Below, piece after piece: positions 1-6,834 of a stretch of 12,016 nucleotides of DNA (position 1 is the first letter of the stretch; each line of letters begins with the position of its first letter). Source of the DNA: SAT2750 sp964476375 (GTDB taxonomy: Bacteria; Planctomycetota; Planctomycetia; Pirellulales; Pirellulaceae); contig CAYYZW010000299.1 of assembly GCA_964476375.1 (NCBI GenBank), positions 1-12,016 of the forward strand, read 5' to 3'. The translations under genes and the position numbers were made by a program. Below the pieces are notes generated by a model. It worked only from the letters and a program-made list of their open reading frames with translations, made no database searches and had not been told where the DNA came from.

Positions 1-1
1 A

Positions 2-184
2 GACCGCGATCAGCCGTGGTACCACGTACTGGTCCACGGGACGTCGAGCTGCACTTATGCAGCATCGGAGAGTCTGGTTGCCGATGCGAGCTGGCTGCCG
101 ATCGAGCATCCACTTTTGCCACACTTCTTCAGTGAGTTCAAAGAAGGCATCTACATTCGCAATGACGAACCTTGGCCGGCGTGA
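2..184 (+). CDS. hspQ: HspQ/YccV-like protein, 3' end only
   Basis: The reading frame enters from the left edge and ends at TGA 182-184, giving the last 60 residues. They contain QPWYHVLVHG near the start, then TYAASESL, then HPLLPHFFSEF and a GIYIRN end. This order (PWYHVLV, TYVAEE-like, HP-x(5-6)-FF) is the core of the HspQ/YccV hemimethylated-DNA-binding domain family. In E. coli HspQ is a small heat-shock protein that affects Lon and DnaA turnover; in other bacteria the domain's role is less clear. The start lies outside the window, so full length and any extra N-terminal domain cannot be judged. About 100 bases separate it from the next plus-strand gene. The family call rests on motif recognition by eye. 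Confidence 0.8.
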   Translation, partial: DRDQPWYHVLVHGTSSCTYAASESLVADASWLPIEHPLLPHFFSEFKEGIYIRNDEPWPA

Positions 185-288
185 TATCAGCACTGTTGCA
201 CGAGAATGATCTGTTGCAGATGGTCGATTGATGACGTGTCGCTAGAATCGGGAGTGAAGTCAACATAGTCGAGGGAATGAAGAAGTAG

Positions 289-471
289 ATGAACAACGAA
301 GCGAGCTACATCTGCGATGCTTGCGGTGAGGAGATCGTGATCCCGATTGATTCGACGGCGGGGTCGAGCCAGGAGTATGTCGAGGATTGCCCCGTCTGCT
401 GCCGGGCTAGCGTCATCCATGTGGAAATCGACGAGGATGGAGAAGCGAGAGTGTGGGCAGAAGCGGAGTAG
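289..471 (+). CDS. CPXCG-motif cysteine-rich protein (small zinc-binding type)
   Basis: This is a 60-residue acidic protein. It has Cys9-x2-Cys12 (CDACGEE), then a second cluster Cys34, Cys37 and Cys38 (DCPVCCR), and ends in a short beta-rich acidic tail (VIHVEIDEDGEARV). The pattern, including the conserved SSQEYVEDCPVCCR stretch, fits the CPXCG cysteine-rich family (PF14255 type), small proteins of unknown function presumed to bind one zinc ion. Here the first motif is CDAC, not CPxC. The start is the ATG right after TAG 286-288. A three-codon frame ATG-AAG-AAG-TAG (277-288) abuts it, and the purine-rich GAGGGA at 271-276 could serve either start. The next gene begins three bases after the stop, so the two are probably cotranslated. 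Function unknown. Confidence 0.85.
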   Translation: MNNEASYICDACGEEIVIPIDSTAGSSQEYVEDCPVCCRASVIHVEIDEDGEARVWAEAE

Positions 472-474
472 AAC

Positions 475-1026
475 ATGGAACAGAGCATCTGCAAAATTTG
501 CTCGCATATGACGGAAGTCACTTCCGGCACCGGCTCAAAATTTCTGCTGTGCCAGTTGTCCCAGACAGATCGCCGGTTTCAAAAGTATCCGCCGCAGCCG
601 GTTATGCGATGCGAAGGATTCATCGATGGGAAAACCAGTAGGATCATGAACCTCAACTTGATCGTCCTCCCTGACACCATCGCCATCTGCCGGCTTGATG
701 CCGATTCGCCTATCCCAGATTGGGCGATCGGCGAGTTTGTGTCGATCACTCGCACGCCCGACGAGCTTTCAATCGTCTGCCGACAGGATCAGGTTCCCGA
801 TGGCGTTCAATGCGAACGGAGTTGGCGGTGTTTTCGAGTTGCAGGGACACTCGACTTTACACTGGTCGGCGTCATTGCCTCGTTGACGGGAGCGTTGGCC
901 GAGGTGGGGATCAGCGTGTTTGTGGTTTCGAGTTTCAATACCGACTTTGTGTTGGTCAGGGAGCAGGATTTGGCGAAGGCAGTCGGTGTATTGGAAGAGG
1001 ATGGGCACAACATCACCGGGAAGTAG
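475..1026 (+). CDS. ACT-domain protein with N-terminal four-cysteine module
   Basis: This is a 183-residue protein in two parts. Residues 1-50 hold Cys6, Cys9, Cys26 and Cys46, with the stretch FLLCQLSQTDRRFQKYPPQP; they look like a small zinc-binding module. Residues 58-183 resemble the short ACT-domain proteins of the COG3603 kind: MNLNLIVLPDTIAICRL opens the part, and GVIASLTGALAEVGISVFVV with FNTDFVLVREQDLAKAV forms the C-terminal ACT fold, usually an amino-acid-sensing unit. No stop lies between the parts, so as read they are one polypeptide. Met58 (ATG 646) would be a normal start for the ACT protein alone, but its AGGA lies only two bases upstream, which is poor spacing. It starts three bases after the CPXCG gene stop. 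The ligand is unknown. Confidence 0.8.
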   Translation: MEQSICKICSHMTEVTSGTGSKFLLCQLSQTDRRFQKYPPQPVMRCEGFIDGKTSRIMNLNLIVLPDTIAICRLDADSPIPDWAIGEFVSITRTPDELSIVCRQDQVPDGVQCERSWRCFRVAGTLDFTLVGVIASLTGALAEVGISVFVVSSFNTDFVLVREQDLAKAVGVLEEDGHNITGK

Positions 1027-1291
1027 AAGTTATTCCACGTTCTCACCCTGTTCGTCAGCTCACGCACGCAATGCGAGCTCGTCTTCACCGACCCGTATGC
1101 ACTGAGATGCTTCACAGTGCCGTTCAATCTCTTGAGTCAGAGCAGCATGAACATCGTCCGCACTTGTTCCTCGCCTCGATTGAGTGAGCACCACTTCCCG
1201 ACGCCGGGGAGCGTGGTTCGGATCCTGCGGCACACCCTGTCATGTGTCGTCATCGGGTGGCACCATGGTGACCATGGAACTGGCCACCACC
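1027..1291. other. Non-coding stretch between convergent transcription units
   Basis: Between the ACT-protein stop and the tmRNA terminator I see no convincing gene. A weak hairpin at 1057-1079 (AGCTC/GAGCT outer arms, GCA/TGC inner arms, bulged) follows the plus-strand cluster but has no T-tract, so it is at best a poor terminator. Around 1256-1287 there is a nested inverted arrangement: GGTGGC and GCCACC outside, two CCATGG sites inside. Short frames here show no family motifs. It may hold the 3' ends of both opposing transcripts or a decayed gene. Confidence 0.5.
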
Positions 1292-1322
1292 CAAGAAGAA
1301 AACCCCTGCGATAACAGGGGTT
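1292..1322 (-). terminator. Rho-independent terminator of the tmRNA gene
   Basis: On the minus strand an 8-bp perfect stem (arms at 1301-1308 and 1315-1322, AACCCCTG on the plus strand) closes a six-base loop. It is followed directly by a T-rich tract reading TTTTCTTCTT. It lies about 50 bases beyond the tmRNA 3' end, in the orientation needed to end that transcript. Read on the plus strand the stem is followed by TTCTGGCG, so it is much less likely to work for the opposing cluster. Confidence 0.8.
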
Positions 1323-1337
1323 CTGGCGTCATTTGTC

Positions 1338-1367
1338 CGTCCCTGGTACCCGATGGCACCAGGGACG
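1338..1367 (-). other. Hairpin in the tmRNA 3' trailer
   Basis: A 10-bp perfect inverted repeat (CGTCCCTGGT at 1338-1347 and its complement at 1358-1367) extends by two more pairs beyond one mismatch around a CGAT loop. It begins six bases beyond the mature tmRNA end at 1373 and precedes the terminator. On the minus strand it is followed by GACAAATG, with no T-tract, so it is not a typical terminator. A role in 3' trailer processing or transcript stability is an inference. Confidence 0.55.
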
Positions 1368-1372
1368 AAAAG

Positions 1373-1728
1373 TGGAGGCGGCGGGAATCGAACCCGCGTC
1401 CCGAGATATTTCCACGACAGCTTCTACGTGTATAGTCGATTATTTAATTTAACCCACGCTGAACCCCAATCGACAGGGTTCCAGGTTGGCGATGCAGGAA
1501 CAGGTTTAATTCACGGCGTGCCCGCAGTGACCGTGAACGATCCGGAATTGGTGACCAGCCTTCAGGACTCTCCGGCGAAGTCCATCGGCCAGGGCTACCT
1601 TTATTTAGGCAGCCAGTACGAGGTTATCCTCGGCACATAAAATGTGGTCAGCTTTTAACGTGGCCAACTGACCAACCACGACACGCGACTGGCGCTTCTT
1701 GCTATCCGGTCGAATCCAGTTCGCCCCC
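1373..1728 (-). ncRNA. ssrA: Transfer-messenger RNA (tmRNA)
   Basis: This is a one-piece tmRNA of about 356 nt that frees stalled ribosomes with SmpB and adds a degradation tag. The 5' end reads GGGGGCGAACTGGATTCGACCGG and the 3' end GACGCGGGTTCGATTCCCG followed by CCGCCTCCA. The ends pair over seven positions with a G-U pair at position 3, the identity element for charging by alanyl-tRNA synthetase. The T-arm is GCGGG-TTCGATT-CCCGC. The D-arm is reduced, as in all tmRNAs. A pseudoknot (GTGG/CCAC and GGTCAG/CTGACC) precedes the resume codon. The discriminator A is followed by CTT, so CCA must be added after transcription. The ends are inferred from acceptor pairing. The gene is followed by a hairpin and a terminator, and the next gene upstream on the same strand ends about 100 bases before it. 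Confidence 0.95.
1605..1634 (-). other. tmRNA tag-peptide frame, AEDNLVLAA
   Basis: The frame reads GCC GAG GAT AAC CTC GTA CTG GCT GCC TAA, giving tag AEDNLVLAA after the alanine carried by the tmRNA itself. The LAA end is the usual signal for ClpXP-type proteases. The resume codon is GCC (Ala), preceded by TATGT; T and A at -5 and -4 match the determinants known from E. coli (U85, A86). The frame was chosen because it starts just after the first pseudoknot, ends in ALAA-like residues and stops at once. Confidence 0.9.
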
Positions 1729-1798
1729 TTCTTGATAAAGTCCTGTGGATACTCCCTGTACTTCGTCATGGCAGCCGGCTTATTAGCAGCCTACTTCT

Positions 1799-1804
1799 AT
1801 TATA
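1799..1804 (-). promoter_or_regulatory. Candidate -10 element for ssrA
   Basis: A perfect TATAAT (minus strand) lies about 70 bases upstream of the mature tmRNA 5' end and just past the stop of the upstream gene. No good -35 is seen at 16-18 bases: the hexamer at 17 bases is CTCCTC. A transcript from here would have a leader of about 60 bases for RNase P to remove. It could be a chance match. Confidence 0.35.
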
Positions 1805-1827
1805 GGCCACAAATTCCCGCAGAGGAG

Positions 1828-2733
1828 TTATCGCTGGGCCCGTATTTTATCGAGTAATTCGCGGCGGATCGCCCCCTCCGACTCTCCCTCGGCGATCTTT
1901 TCAGCTGCATCCAAAAGCCGGCCGCTGCCGGTCCCGTCACCGCTTGCCTTGAGCCTCTGGGCCAGGTCCAGCAGGGCATAGGCCCGACTGAGACCTTCCT
2001 CCACGGCATTGGCACCCTCTTCGGCAATCGCGAATGCCTCACCAGCCTGGTCCTCACGATTCAGCCGCCGAAGCCGGGTCCCCAGCTCCCCGTACATGTC
2101 CGCCTGGGCCCTGGCATCCTCCACCGCCGTCGCTTTTTCCAGTGCCGCCGTCACCAGCCGATCCCTCTCCTCCTCGTAGTCCAGGCGCTGGCAGTAATAG
2201 GCGATTACCATCAAGGCCCGTACACCCCCATCAAGCGATTCGATCTCGGCCGCCCATTTCTCGCAATCCTCCAGGTACAGTTCGGACGTCGAGTTCTTGT
2301 CCATGAACTTCTTGTAAATTTCTGCCAGCTGGGCACCAATCTCGATACGGTTGGCCAGGTCCTCGATCTCCTCCACCACCCCGGCCACCGCCTTGAGGGG
2401 TTCATCAATCCGGTGCCCATAACCGATGCCGTTGTAGATGTAGATCGCCCTGTTGAGGATTCGGCAGCGCTCGTAGAGATCTTTTACCTTGCCAGCCGCA
2501 TCAATCCCCGCCCCCACCGACTTCGATGCATCCCCTACCTTGCCCTGGTCCTTCTGCTGCTGGGCAATTTCCAGCATGCGGTTGGCTCGTCGGCGGGCAT
2601 CGGCAATCTTGGCAGCTGCCTGGAAATTATCCTTTGCTGATTTTTTCTTTTTTGGCTTGGCACCACAGCCTGGCTGCATGGCGACAAGCAGGCCAAGACA
2701 GAGCATGACAAGACAGACCCGGATCGACCTCAT
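1828..2733 (-). CDS. Probable lipoprotein with helical (TPR-like) repeats
   Basis: This is a 301-residue protein of unknown function. Residues 1-22 form an export signal: MRSIR, a hydrophobic core VCLVMLCLGLLVAM, then QPGC with Cys23 as the likely lipidated residue. The lipobox is loose (Pro at -2, Gln at -3), so lipidation is probable rather than certain. A basic linker KPKKKKSAK follows. The rest is almost all amphipathic helix rich in Ala, Glu, Arg and Leu, with repeating units near 30-40 residues such as ARAQADMYGELGTRLRRLN and GLSRAYALLDLAQRLKASG, as in TPR-like solenoids that serve as protein-binding scaffolds. It starts 13 bases after the aminotransferase stop, with GGAG at a workable distance, so it is probably in the same transcript. 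No partner can be named. Confidence 0.8.
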   Translation of the reverse strand: MRSIRVCLVMLCLGLLVAMQPGCGAKPKKKKSAKDNFQAAAKIADARRRANRMLEIAQQQKDQGKVGDASKSVGAGIDAAGKVKDLYERCRILNRAIYIYNGIGYGHRIDEPLKAVAGVVEEIEDLANRIEIGAQLAEIYKKFMDKNSTSELYLEDCEKWAAEIESLDGGVRALMVIAYYCQRLDYEEERDRLVTAALEKATAVEDARAQADMYGELGTRLRRLNREDQAGEAFAIAEEGANAVEEGLSRAYALLDLAQRLKASGDGTGSGRLLDAAEKIAEGESEGAIRRELLDKIRAQR

Positions 2734-2746
2734 CCTCGATATCTCC

Positions 2747-3979
2747 CTAAAACGTGAATTTCACTCCGCCAAGCCGGCTGCCGGTTTCTTTCATCAGCCG
2801 ATCCTCCGCATCTTCATCCTCCGCAACATAGGTTACCGAGAACCGCAGGAACGCCCCTGCATCATCCCAGGGGACGGTCACGATACCATGCTCGGTGATC
2901 AGGTACTGGCTGGCCGCCTCGGCCGAGTCAAAAGAGGGGCCTCCCTCGACCCCGCCGGGTGCCCGCGTGTAGAGGAAATAAGATCCTCCTGGCATCTGGC
3001 ACTGGAAACCCAGCGATTGCAACATGGCAACCAGCTTCTCCAGACGCCGGTGGTACTTCTGGCGGATCCTCTCTGGGATCGAGGCGTCATCCAGGGCGGC
3101 CGCGGCCGATTTCTGGATGGCGATAAACTGGCCCGAGTCCGAGTTATCCTTGACATCCGAGAATGCCTGCACGATTGTGCTGTTCCCGCACACCCAGCCA
3201 ATCCGCCAGCCGATCATGTCATAGCCCTTCGAGAGGGAGTGGATTTCCACTCCCACGTCCCGGGCTCCCGGCGTCTGCAGGAAACTGCGTGGCGGGCCAT
3301 CCATGGTGAGCAGCACGTGGGCTGCATCCTGAACCACCACGATTTCATTCGTGCGGGCAAACTCCACCACATCCGCATAGAACTCCTCGGTTGCCAGTCG
3401 GCCTGTCGGGCTGTTGGGATAGTTAATCACCAGCAACTTGGCCTTCTGGACAATGTCGGCCGGGATCGATGCCAGGTCGGGAAGAAAGTTGTTCTCCGGG
3501 AGCAGCGGAAGCTGGAAAACCGATCCCCCGTAGTAGCGGGTGTGCGTGCCGGCAACCGGGTAACCCGGCACGGTCATCAGTGTCACATCACCAGGATTGA
3601 TGAAGCAGGCGGGCAACATCGAGAGGGCAGTCTTGGAACCGATGCAGTGGTTGACTTCCGTGACCGGATCCAGCTCGACATCAAACTGGCGCTGCATGAA
3701 ACGAGCCGCCGCCTGCTTGAACTCCGCTATGCCGTTATCCGCGTAACCACGGTTTTCCGGCTTGTGAATTTCCTCGGCCATCTGCTGCCGCACCGACTCG
3801 TCCGCCGGGCTGTCATTTTCGCCGATACCATAATCAACCAGTTCCCTGTCGGGATGGTCGGCCATCGCCTGCCGCTTGGCCCGCTTGATCTTCTCGAACT
3901 TGTAGATGTCTGTTCCCTTGCCGTAATCGGCCCCCCCGATCCGGTCGGCAAACAGCTGTTGAAAATAGGGATCTGTCAT
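2747..3979 (-). CDS. dapL: PLP aminotransferase, probable LL-diaminopimelate aminotransferase
   Basis: This is a 410-residue class I/II PLP aminotransferase. Visible motifs: GIGENDSPAD near residue 51, the cofactor-binding stretch CIGSKTALSMLPA, NYPNSPTG at 186-193, VVVQDAAH at 214-221, the Schiff-base lysine K251 in HSLSKGYDMIGWRIGW, and a C-terminal LRFSVTY holding the substrate-carboxylate arginine. The overall pattern matches enzymes I recall being annotated as LL-diaminopimelate aminotransferase in planctomycetes and relatives, which make LL-diaminopimelate from tetrahydrodipicolinate for lysine and peptidoglycan. Substrate is inferred; another amino-acid substrate is possible. The start at 3979 (MTDPYFQQLF) has AGG six bases upstream. 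The frame stays open to an ATG at 4096, but those 39 residues are arginine-rich and look non-coding. A 126-base gap separates it from the symporter gene. Confidence 0.85.
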   Translation of the reverse strand: MTDPYFQQLFADRIGGADYGKGTDIYKFEKIKRAKRQAMADHPDRELVDYGIGENDSPADESVRQQMAEEIHKPENRGYADNGIAEFKQAAARFMQRQFDVELDPVTEVNHCIGSKTALSMLPACFINPGDVTLMTVPGYPVAGTHTRYYGGSVFQLPLLPENNFLPDLASIPADIVQKAKLLVINYPNSPTGRLATEEFYADVVEFARTNEIVVVQDAAHVLLTMDGPPRSFLQTPGARDVGVEIHSLSKGYDMIGWRIGWVCGNSTIVQAFSDVKDNSDSGQFIAIQKSAAAALDDASIPERIRQKYHRRLEKLVAMLQSLGFQCQMPGGSYFLYTRAPGGVEGGPSFDSAEAASQYLITEHGIVTVPWDDAGAFLRFSVTYVAEDEDAEDRLMKETGSRLGGVKFTF

Positions 3980-4105
3980 GGTCCGCCTGAACATTCCGCT
4001 AGAGCATTTCCTCGTTGAAGTCACCAGCAGGCGAGAGACCGGACACATGCCGATCCTGCTTCTTTCATACCTCAAGCCCCGGGGCGCGGCAACCAAGCTG
4101 CCGAA

Positions 4106-6037
4106 TCACTCCTCTACCGGATCACTCTCTGCCGGGGGTGCCCATTTCGCCGAGTCGATTGTAATAGCCCTCGATGCTTCCTCCGGCCCGCGTTCTCCCA
4201 TCGGTCCCAGGCCGACCACCAGCCCGCGCAGTTCCGATCGCGACTTGCGACCTCCCAGGAAAAGGCTCCCTGCCAGGCCGACAAAGACCGTGAAACTAAA
4301 GCCGAAGATAAGCGGCCAGATGCCGGCGATCTTTTCTTCAAAGGGCCAGAGAAATGCGAGTGACTCGTAGGTGTTGGCCGCCATCATCCAGATCGTAAAG
4401 AGGGTCCCGGCCAAAAGAGCCAGCAGCGCCGAGCGGCCGCTGGCCATGCGAGTGAACATCCCCAGCATGAAGATAGCGAACAGGGGACCACCAAAGGTGT
4501 TCACGACGGCGATCATGATGTCAAAGATGCTGCCGATCTGGCCATAGGTGAGTGAGAAAAGCGTGGCCAGCACCCCGATCAACAGGACCAGGGGACGCGC
4601 CAGGATAATCTCATCCTCCTCGTTCAGCTCCTCGACCGCTTTCCCTTTCTTTCGCGCCAGCCAGTCACGGCCAAACCCCCAGCGGCGGTGAAAGTCCGTG
4701 ATCACCAGGGTGGAAATCGAGTTGAGCCCGGAGTCCATCGAGGACATCGAGGCGGCAAAGAGGGCGGCCAGGATGAGCCCGGCAATTCCAACCGGTAACT
4801 GGTCGGTAAGGAACCTGGGCATGAATTCATCCTGTGCCTTGCGGTTGACGATCCATTCGCGTGGTTCGCCTGGATTCTGGCGAGCGAGCATCTTCACATT
4901 GAGACGGCCATTGCCCCCGGAAAAGAGCTGCTTCACCCGTTCCGGATCCTGCATCGGCTCGCCGGTATTGGGACGCAGGATCTTCCCCTCGGCAATCATC
5001 TGCCGCACCGCCTGCTCGTCAAATGTAGCCCGGTCCAGCAGGGGCCCATCCTCGTACCAGTCCAGCACCGGCTCTCCTTCTTGCTGCCCGGTATTGACGA
5101 CCCAGATCGGCCGCATCTCGTCCGGGTGCGTCTGGTAATAGGCAAACAGCGAGACACCGACCAGGGAAAGGGCGGGGATCATGATCGAGACCGACAGGCA
5201 GTTGAGAAGGAATGACCGCTTGCTCTCCTTGAGGGAGCGAGCGGTCAGGAACCGCTGCACGGTGATCTGGTCCGCCACGTAAAAGGAGAGCATCGAGATC
5301 AGCAGGTGCGGCGCCATCCCCCAGGCTGACCACTTCTCCTGCCAGTGAAACTCCGATTCCAGGATGCTGGCACGATCATGCTCCACGGCCAGGCCGATGA
5401 CAGAAGAAAAACCGCCATCCATGGCACTCCATGCACCCAGCAGGATCAGCACGATCCCGGCCACCATCACCAGCGACTGGACCACGTCGGTCCAGATCAC
5501 GGCCCGCATCCCCCCGAGGAAGGTATAGAGCGTGCTGATCAGCCCCAGGGTAAGCAACAGCATCCACTCGGGAATCTGCACGCCGGCCGCAATGATCAGG
5601 ACCTTGCAGGGGGCATAAAGGACCGCTCCCAGCCAGAGCAGGCGCCAGATCACAAAGACCACGCTGCTGACAACTCTCGTACGTGAGTCAAACCGCAGCT
5701 CCAGGTACTCGTAGACCGAGAACATCTGCAGCCTGTGGTAGAGGGGCAGGACCACCTTGAGCATCAGGGGAATGCAGAGCCAGACCATTGCCGGCAGCAG
5801 GAAGTAGTGGAATCCGACGTAATAGGATTCCCCGGGCACACCACTGTAGCTGAGTGCCGAGAGCAGGGTCGCCATCACCGAGATCCCGATCGGAAACCAT
5901 CCCATCGAGCGGCCGGCCAGGAAGAACTCGCTACTGGAATCCTGGCGGCGGCTGAAGAACATCCCCACCAGGACCATCACCACGAGATAGGCAGCAAGGA
6001 CAGCATAGTCCCCAGTAACAAGTCCAAGCAGGTTCAT
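4106..6037 (-). CDS. Sodium:solute symporter (SSS/SLC5 family)
   Basis: This is a 643-residue inner-membrane protein predicted to couple Na+ entry to solute uptake; the substrate cannot be told. TM1 lies near residues 10-28, followed by SSSEFFLAGRSMGWFPIG (35-51), a typical SSS opening. GGMRAVIWTDVVQS (175-188) is the family's TM5-6 signature, and AASMSSMDSGLNSISTL (428-443) matches the helix that lines the sodium site. Residues of about 302-403, between two membrane helices, form a hydrophilic stretch of roughly 100 residues not found in typical SSS transporters such as PutP. Another hydrophilic loop near 455-475 is lysine- and glutamate-rich. The C-terminal 50 residues are soluble. The gene starts 10 bases after lptB with AGGGTGAG in between, so the two are probably translationally linked. 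Confidence 0.9.
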   Translation of the reverse strand: MNLLGLVTGDYAVLAAYLVVMVLVGMFFSRRQDSSSEFFLAGRSMGWFPIGISVMATLLSALSYSGVPGESYYVGFHYFLLPAMVWLCIPLMLKVVLPLYHRLQMFSVYEYLELRFDSRTRVVSSVVFVIWRLLWLGAVLYAPCKVLIIAAGVQIPEWMLLLTLGLISTLYTFLGGMRAVIWTDVVQSLVMVAGIVLILLGAWSAMDGGFSSVIGLAVEHDRASILESEFHWQEKWSAWGMAPHLLISMLSFYVADQITVQRFLTARSLKESKRSFLLNCLSVSIMIPALSLVGVSLFAYYQTHPDEMRPIWVVNTGQQEGEPVLDWYEDGPLLDRATFDEQAVRQMIAEGKILRPNTGEPMQDPERVKQLFSGGNGRLNVKMLARQNPGEPREWIVNRKAQDEFMPRFLTDQLPVGIAGLILAALFAASMSSMDSGLNSISTLVITDFHRRWGFGRDWLARKKGKAVEELNEEDEIILARPLVLLIGVLATLFSLTYGQIGSIFDIMIAVVNTFGGPLFAIFMLGMFTRMASGRSALLALLAGTLFTIWMMAANTYESLAFLWPFEEKIAGIWPLIFGFSFTVFVGLAGSLFLGGRKSRSELRGLVVGLGPMGERGPEEASRAITIDSAKWAPPAESDPVEE

Positions 6038-6047
6038 GTCTCACCCT

Positions 6048-6797
6048 TTAGGCCGCTCCAACCTGGGACGACTCGTCTTCCTCCATGTCCCCCAGGTAAG
6101 TGCTACGGACCAGCGGGTTGGCCCGGATCTCTTTCGGGGTACCACTACAGAGGACGGTCCCCTCGTTGATCACGTAACACCGATCAACGATCTGGAGAAT
6201 CTCCCGGGCCGCATGGTCAGTGATCAGAATCGCGATCTCCCGATCGCGCAGGCGACAGATGATCCGCTGGATATTTTGAACCGTGACCGGATCGATACCG
6301 GCAAAAGGTTCATCCAGCATGATGATTTCCGGGTCGGCGATCAGGCTGCGGGCAATCTCCAGCCGCCGGCGTTCACCGCCGGAAAGCTTGCCCGCTTTCG
6401 ACTTGCGGATATGGACAATGTCAAACTGTTCAAGCAAAAGGTCACAACGCTGCCTCCTGGCCTTGCCACGTACACCCAGCAATTCCAACATGCTGAGGAT
6501 GTTCTGTTCGACCGTCAACTTGCCAAAGACACTCGATTCCTGGGCCAGGTACCCCATCCCTCCCTCGCGTGAGCGGCGATGCATGGGCCAGCGTGTCACA
6601 TCCACCTCGTTGAGAAGCACGTTCCCCTCGTCCGCTTCCAGCAGGCCACAGGTCATCTGGAAACTCGTGGTCTTGCCGGCACCATTGGGGCCGAGCAATC
6701 CCACGACCTCCCCGCGATCAACGTGAAAGTCGACACCGTCGACAACGCGACGGCGGCCAAACGACTTGACAAGGCCACGAACCTCTAAAAGTGGCAT
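6048..6797 (-). CDS. lptB: LPS export ABC transporter ATPase LptB
   Basis: A 249-residue cytoplasmic ATPase that would power lipopolysaccharide extraction from the inner membrane with LptF/G and the LptC-A bridge. Walker A GPNGAGKT is at 36-43, the Q-loop Gln86 in YLAQESSVF, signature LSGGERRRLEIAR at 138-150, Walker B IIMLDEPFAGIDP at 158-170, and the switch histidine His195 in ITDHAARE. MGYLAQESSVFGKLTVEQNI and ITDHAAREIL are typical of LptB rather than of amino-acid-type (LivF/G) ATPases. Length is close to E. coli LptB (241). An AAGGAGG site at 6806-6812 lies eight bases before the ATG, the strongest ribosome site in the window. No lptA, lptC, lptF or lptG is in the window, so the rest of the exporter is encoded elsewhere. 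Confidence 0.92.
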   Translation of the reverse strand: MPLLEVRGLVKSFGRRRVVDGVDFHVDRGEVVGLLGPNGAGKTTSFQMTCGLLEADEGNVLLNEVDVTRWPMHRRSREGGMGYLAQESSVFGKLTVEQNILSMLELLGVRGKARRQRCDLLLEQFDIVHIRKSKAGKLSGGERRRLEIARSLIADPEIIMLDEPFAGIDPVTVQNIQRIICRLRDREIAILITDHAAREILQIVDRCYVINEGTVLCSGTPKEIRANPLVRSTYLGDMEEDESSQVGAA

Positions 6798-6834
6798 CGC
6801 CCGATCCTCCTTGACGACCAGTCAAAGTAATAAG

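Noticed and set aside
220..248. Possible promoter before the CPXCG gene (TAGAAT at 243-248)
   Set aside because: No acceptable -35 at the right distance.
1070..1187. Small plus-strand frame MRARLHRPVC...
   Set aside because: 38 residues, no ribosome site, no recognisable family; it is the tail of an out-of-frame shadow of the ACT gene.
1353..1640. Plus-strand frame over the tmRNA gene
   Set aside because: Its N-terminal GGGGNRTRVPR-like stretch is the typical mistranslation of a tRNA/tmRNA T-arm read backwards; the region is the ssrA gene.
2640..2662. T-rich tract resembling a terminator tail
   Set aside because: It encodes the Lys-rich linker (KPKKKKSAK) of the lipoprotein on the minus strand and has no stem before it.
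2489..4018. Long plus-strand open frame (509 residues)
   Set aside because: It lies opposite the lipoprotein and aminotransferase genes, shows no family motif, is rich in His, Arg and Pro, and is best explained as an antisense shadow of high-GC coding DNA.
3980..4096. N-terminal extension of the aminotransferase from an upstream ATG
   Set aside because: The added 39 residues are basic, without family similarity, and the ATG at 3979 has a ribosome site and a family-like start (MTDPYFQ).
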